Source: a virus
Strand: one strand, 5' to 3'
Virus record (IMG/VR): IMGVR_UViG_3300027704_000069
Span: 1 to 35,152 of that record
DNA: 35,152 nucleotides
Both the position numbers and the translations under genes were made by a program. Positions 33,487-35,152 of this stretch are shown in pieces. Numbering within the stretch: the stretch's first letter is position 1; the number at the start of each line of letters is the position of its first letter. Under the pieces are notes generated by a model. The model was not told the DNA's origin and did not search any database. It was given only the letters and a program-made list of their open reading frames with translations.

Positions 33487-35152
33487 ATGAGTCCAGAAGA
33501 AATTGAACAGATAAGCAAACAGTATCCTTGGGCAACCGAGGATACACTAGACCGAGTTAACCAGGTGTTTGGCAACACTAACATTACCATGTCTCAAATT
33601 GCAGCCGGTCTTAGTAAATCAAAAGTTGCAGATATTCGAAAAATAAGACGAACCGCAGAAACTGCTGGTGAGGAAGCAACAGCAACTCAAAAAGTAGTAT
33701 TAGCAACGGCTAAGCGAACTCAGAGTACATTAAAAACAATGATAAGCGACTCGAGTCCAGCAGATGCTATTGCAGAACTGGCGCACGAAGGTGCAAAGTT
33801 ACTAGCAAATGCCGGACAAGCTATAACAGGATTTACTAGTAACTTAGGAGCCGGCGGTAAAGCGGCCAGTGTTCTAGGAAACACAGTAGCGTGGGCAGCA
33901 GTGGCAACTACTGGGCTTGGAGTTATTTACGCAAAGTTATTAACTGAACAAGAAAAAATGGTAAGAGGATTAATAGAAGTTGGTAGTATTGCATCAGATT
34001 TGGATAGATATACTTACTTAAGAAGCTCTGCGGCTGCATTAGGAATGGGCCTCGGCGACCTTGCAGAAATTACCGACGCAACTAAACCTTTTATAGTTTC
34101 AGCCGGTGGCTCTGTACTTGAAGGACAAATAAAATTAACTGAGTTTCTTGCAAACATAGACGATGACAAAACATTTAATGATTTTGGTATGGCAGTCCAA
34201 GACCAATCCAAATGGCTTGCACAAGAACTAGAAATGTTATACCAGATACAAGAAGTTAGCGAACTTAATGCTATGACTAAAAGACGAGTAATGGACTCAT
34301 TTGAATCTGCAAACAAACTTGCGTTGTTCATAGGTGATTCGCTTGGAACACAACGAGACGTAGCACTTGCGGCAAGGGATGAAGCAAGAATGAATATAGA
34401 TTTTAGAGTATCACTAATGCAAAACGCTCAGTGGATAGCAGACAACCTTGGCATTAATGCTAAAGAAAATATTGATAATGCACAAGGATGGTTCGCAATG
34501 CTATCTAAAGCTTCTATGAGTTCTATGACTGACGATATAAGCAAATCAGTCTCTTCGTTTGTAGGTAACATATCATTTGATCAGACTGCTGCAAACGACA
34601 TACCAGAAGAGCTAGCTGCCAGATTAATAGCAGTAGGCAACGGTGCGTTTGAGAAGTATATAAAATTAATAGAAGATATAGGACTATCAAATATAAAAAC
34701 AGAGGCACAGGCAGCATATCAATGGACAGACTTTGTTGAAGCAGTTAAAGGTGCAGAAACAAAGATAGCAGCCTATGATCCTCTATTACAAAGTGCAAAC
34801 CTGTTAATAGCAGAATCTAAACTAATTCCAGTGGGATTTTTTGATAAGGATTTAAGTGAACTAGAAAGTACTAGTTATTATAAGAAGTTTATAGATAGAG
34901 CAGATGGAACTATTGATGTACTTGATGACTTTGCAGTTACTTTTAAAAATATACAAGAACTATTAACACCAGGATTTGAAAGCACAGGCAAAGGGTTCGA
35001 GGCCTTAACAGGTAGTTTAATGAAATTTGGTGAGCATATAAGTAACTTTTTTCAAACCGACCCCGATTACTATACTGTAACCGAGATAGGTAATACTGGT
35101 CTTGCTACTGAATCATACCAAGTGCTTGATGTTAAAGACTCGGGCTTAGAAA
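33487..35152 (+). CDS. Tape-measure-like tail protein, C-terminus cut by window edge
   Basis: The frame is open for 555 codons to the window end. ATG 33487 follows AAGG at about nine bases. The product is rich in Ala, Ser and Lys and almost wholly helical (KVADIRKIRRTAETAGEEAT, then AKRTQSTLKTMISDSSPADA). One hydrophobic segment lies at about residues 128-152 (SVLGNTVAWAAVATTGLGVI). After it come long amphipathic helices (EKMVRGLIEVGSIASDLDRY, VSELNAMTKRRVMDSFESAN). This is the make-up of tail tape measure proteins, which set tail length and span the membrane on ejection. T4 uses gp29 (590 residues) for this; no clear gp29 motif is seen, so it may be another large virion protein. It lies divergent from the gp26-like pair with a perfect late promoter. 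Confidence 0.6.
   Translation, partial: MSPEEIEQISKQYPWATEDTLDRVNQVFGNTNITMSQIAAGLSKSKVADIRKIRRTAETAGEEATATQKVVLATAKRTQSTLKTMISDSSPADAIAELAHEGAKLLANAGQAITGFTSNLGAGGKAASVLGNTVAWAAVATTGLGVIYAKLLTEQEKMVRGLIEVGSIASDLDRYTYLRSSAAALGMGLGDLAEITDATKPFIVSAGGSVLEGQIKLTEFLANIDDDKTFNDFGMAVQDQSKWLAQELEMLYQIQEVSELNAMTKRRVMDSFESANKLALFIGDSLGTQRDVALAARDEARMNIDFRVSLMQNAQWIADNLGINAKENIDNAQGWFAMLSKASMSSMTDDISKSVSSFVGNISFDQTAANDIPEELAARLIAVGNGAFEKYIKLIEDIGLSNIKTEAQAAYQWTDFVEAVKGAETKIAAYDPLLQSANLLIAESKLIPVGFFDKDLSELESTSYYKKFIDRADGTIDVLDDFAVTFKNIQELLTPGFESTGKGFEALTGSLMKFGEHISNFFQTDPDYYTVTEIGNTGLATESYQVLDVKDSGLE

Noticed and set aside
34014-34331. Minus-strand open frame of 105 codons at the right end
   Set aside because: Antisense to the tape-measure-like gene, which is open for 555 codons with promoter and start.
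1-35152. CRISPR arrays, tRNA genes, integrase or attachment sites
   Set aside because: No spaced repeats, no cloverleaf with CCA-type end, and no recombinase motif were found by reading both strands.

Overview
The window is a strongly AT-rich, densely packed piece of a T4-like myovirus genome. Its gene set and order match marine T4-like phages of the cyanophage and pelagiphage kind: baseplate genes gp53, gp5, gp25 and gp6, a giant baseplate/tail protein, tail-fibre proteins and glycosyltransferases on one strand, and gp55-gp47-gp46 on the other. No photosynthesis gene, tRNA, integrase or insertion sequence is visible, so the host cannot be fixed from this window.

Layout. From 26862 down to 1 the minus strand is a late structural block. 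It runs: NMN-adenylyltransferase-like protein, gp48/gp54-like tail-tube/baseplate protein, gp53, a hub protein with an N-terminal peptidoglycan-hydrolase-like domain, gp5 (OB fold plus beta-helix, no lysozyme domain), a lysozyme-fold protein lacking the catalytic Glu, HNH endonuclease, gp25, gp6, a 3373-residue giant structural protein, three fibre/structural proteins, then a small conserved protein, one unrecognised protein and three glycosyltransferase-like proteins. From 26879 to 31173 the plus strand holds an early/middle operon: gp55 late sigma factor, gp47 and gp46 recombination nuclease subunits, a 56-residue protein and a GIY-YIG-like protein. From 31174 to 31892 there is no gene. This stretch holds a consensus sigma-70 promoter, about 470 nt that folds into many hairpins, an intrinsic terminator, and an AT-rich leader with a T4-type late promoter. 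At the right end lie an uncharacterised plus-strand gene, a minus-strand gp26-like/gp51-like pair, and the start of a tape-measure-like gene on the plus strand.

Regulation. Elements of the form NATAAATA (TATAAATA is the T4 late promoter consensus) stand just upstream of most minus-strand transcription-unit heads (3523, 6649, 20285, 20861, 26833, 33380) and of the plus-strand gene at 33487. The gp55 operon and the ncRNA candidate have TTGACR-17-TATAAT promoters. The simplest reading is that host sigma-70 makes gp55 and the recombination genes, and gp55 then switches on the structural blocks.

Most interesting: (1) a probable programmed -1 frameshift that fuses the gp26-like protein to the downstream reading frame (A AAT TTT / T TTT TTC heptamers followed by an 8-bp hairpin); (2) the structured ncRNA candidate at 31205-31672, which I cannot assign to any known family; (3) a lysozyme fold without its catalytic Glu and a hub-borne peptidoglycan-hydrolase-like domain, suggesting a rearranged cell-puncturing device; (4) three separate in-frame 21-24 bp tandem duplications; (5) a late promoter placed so that gp25 mRNA would be leaderless.
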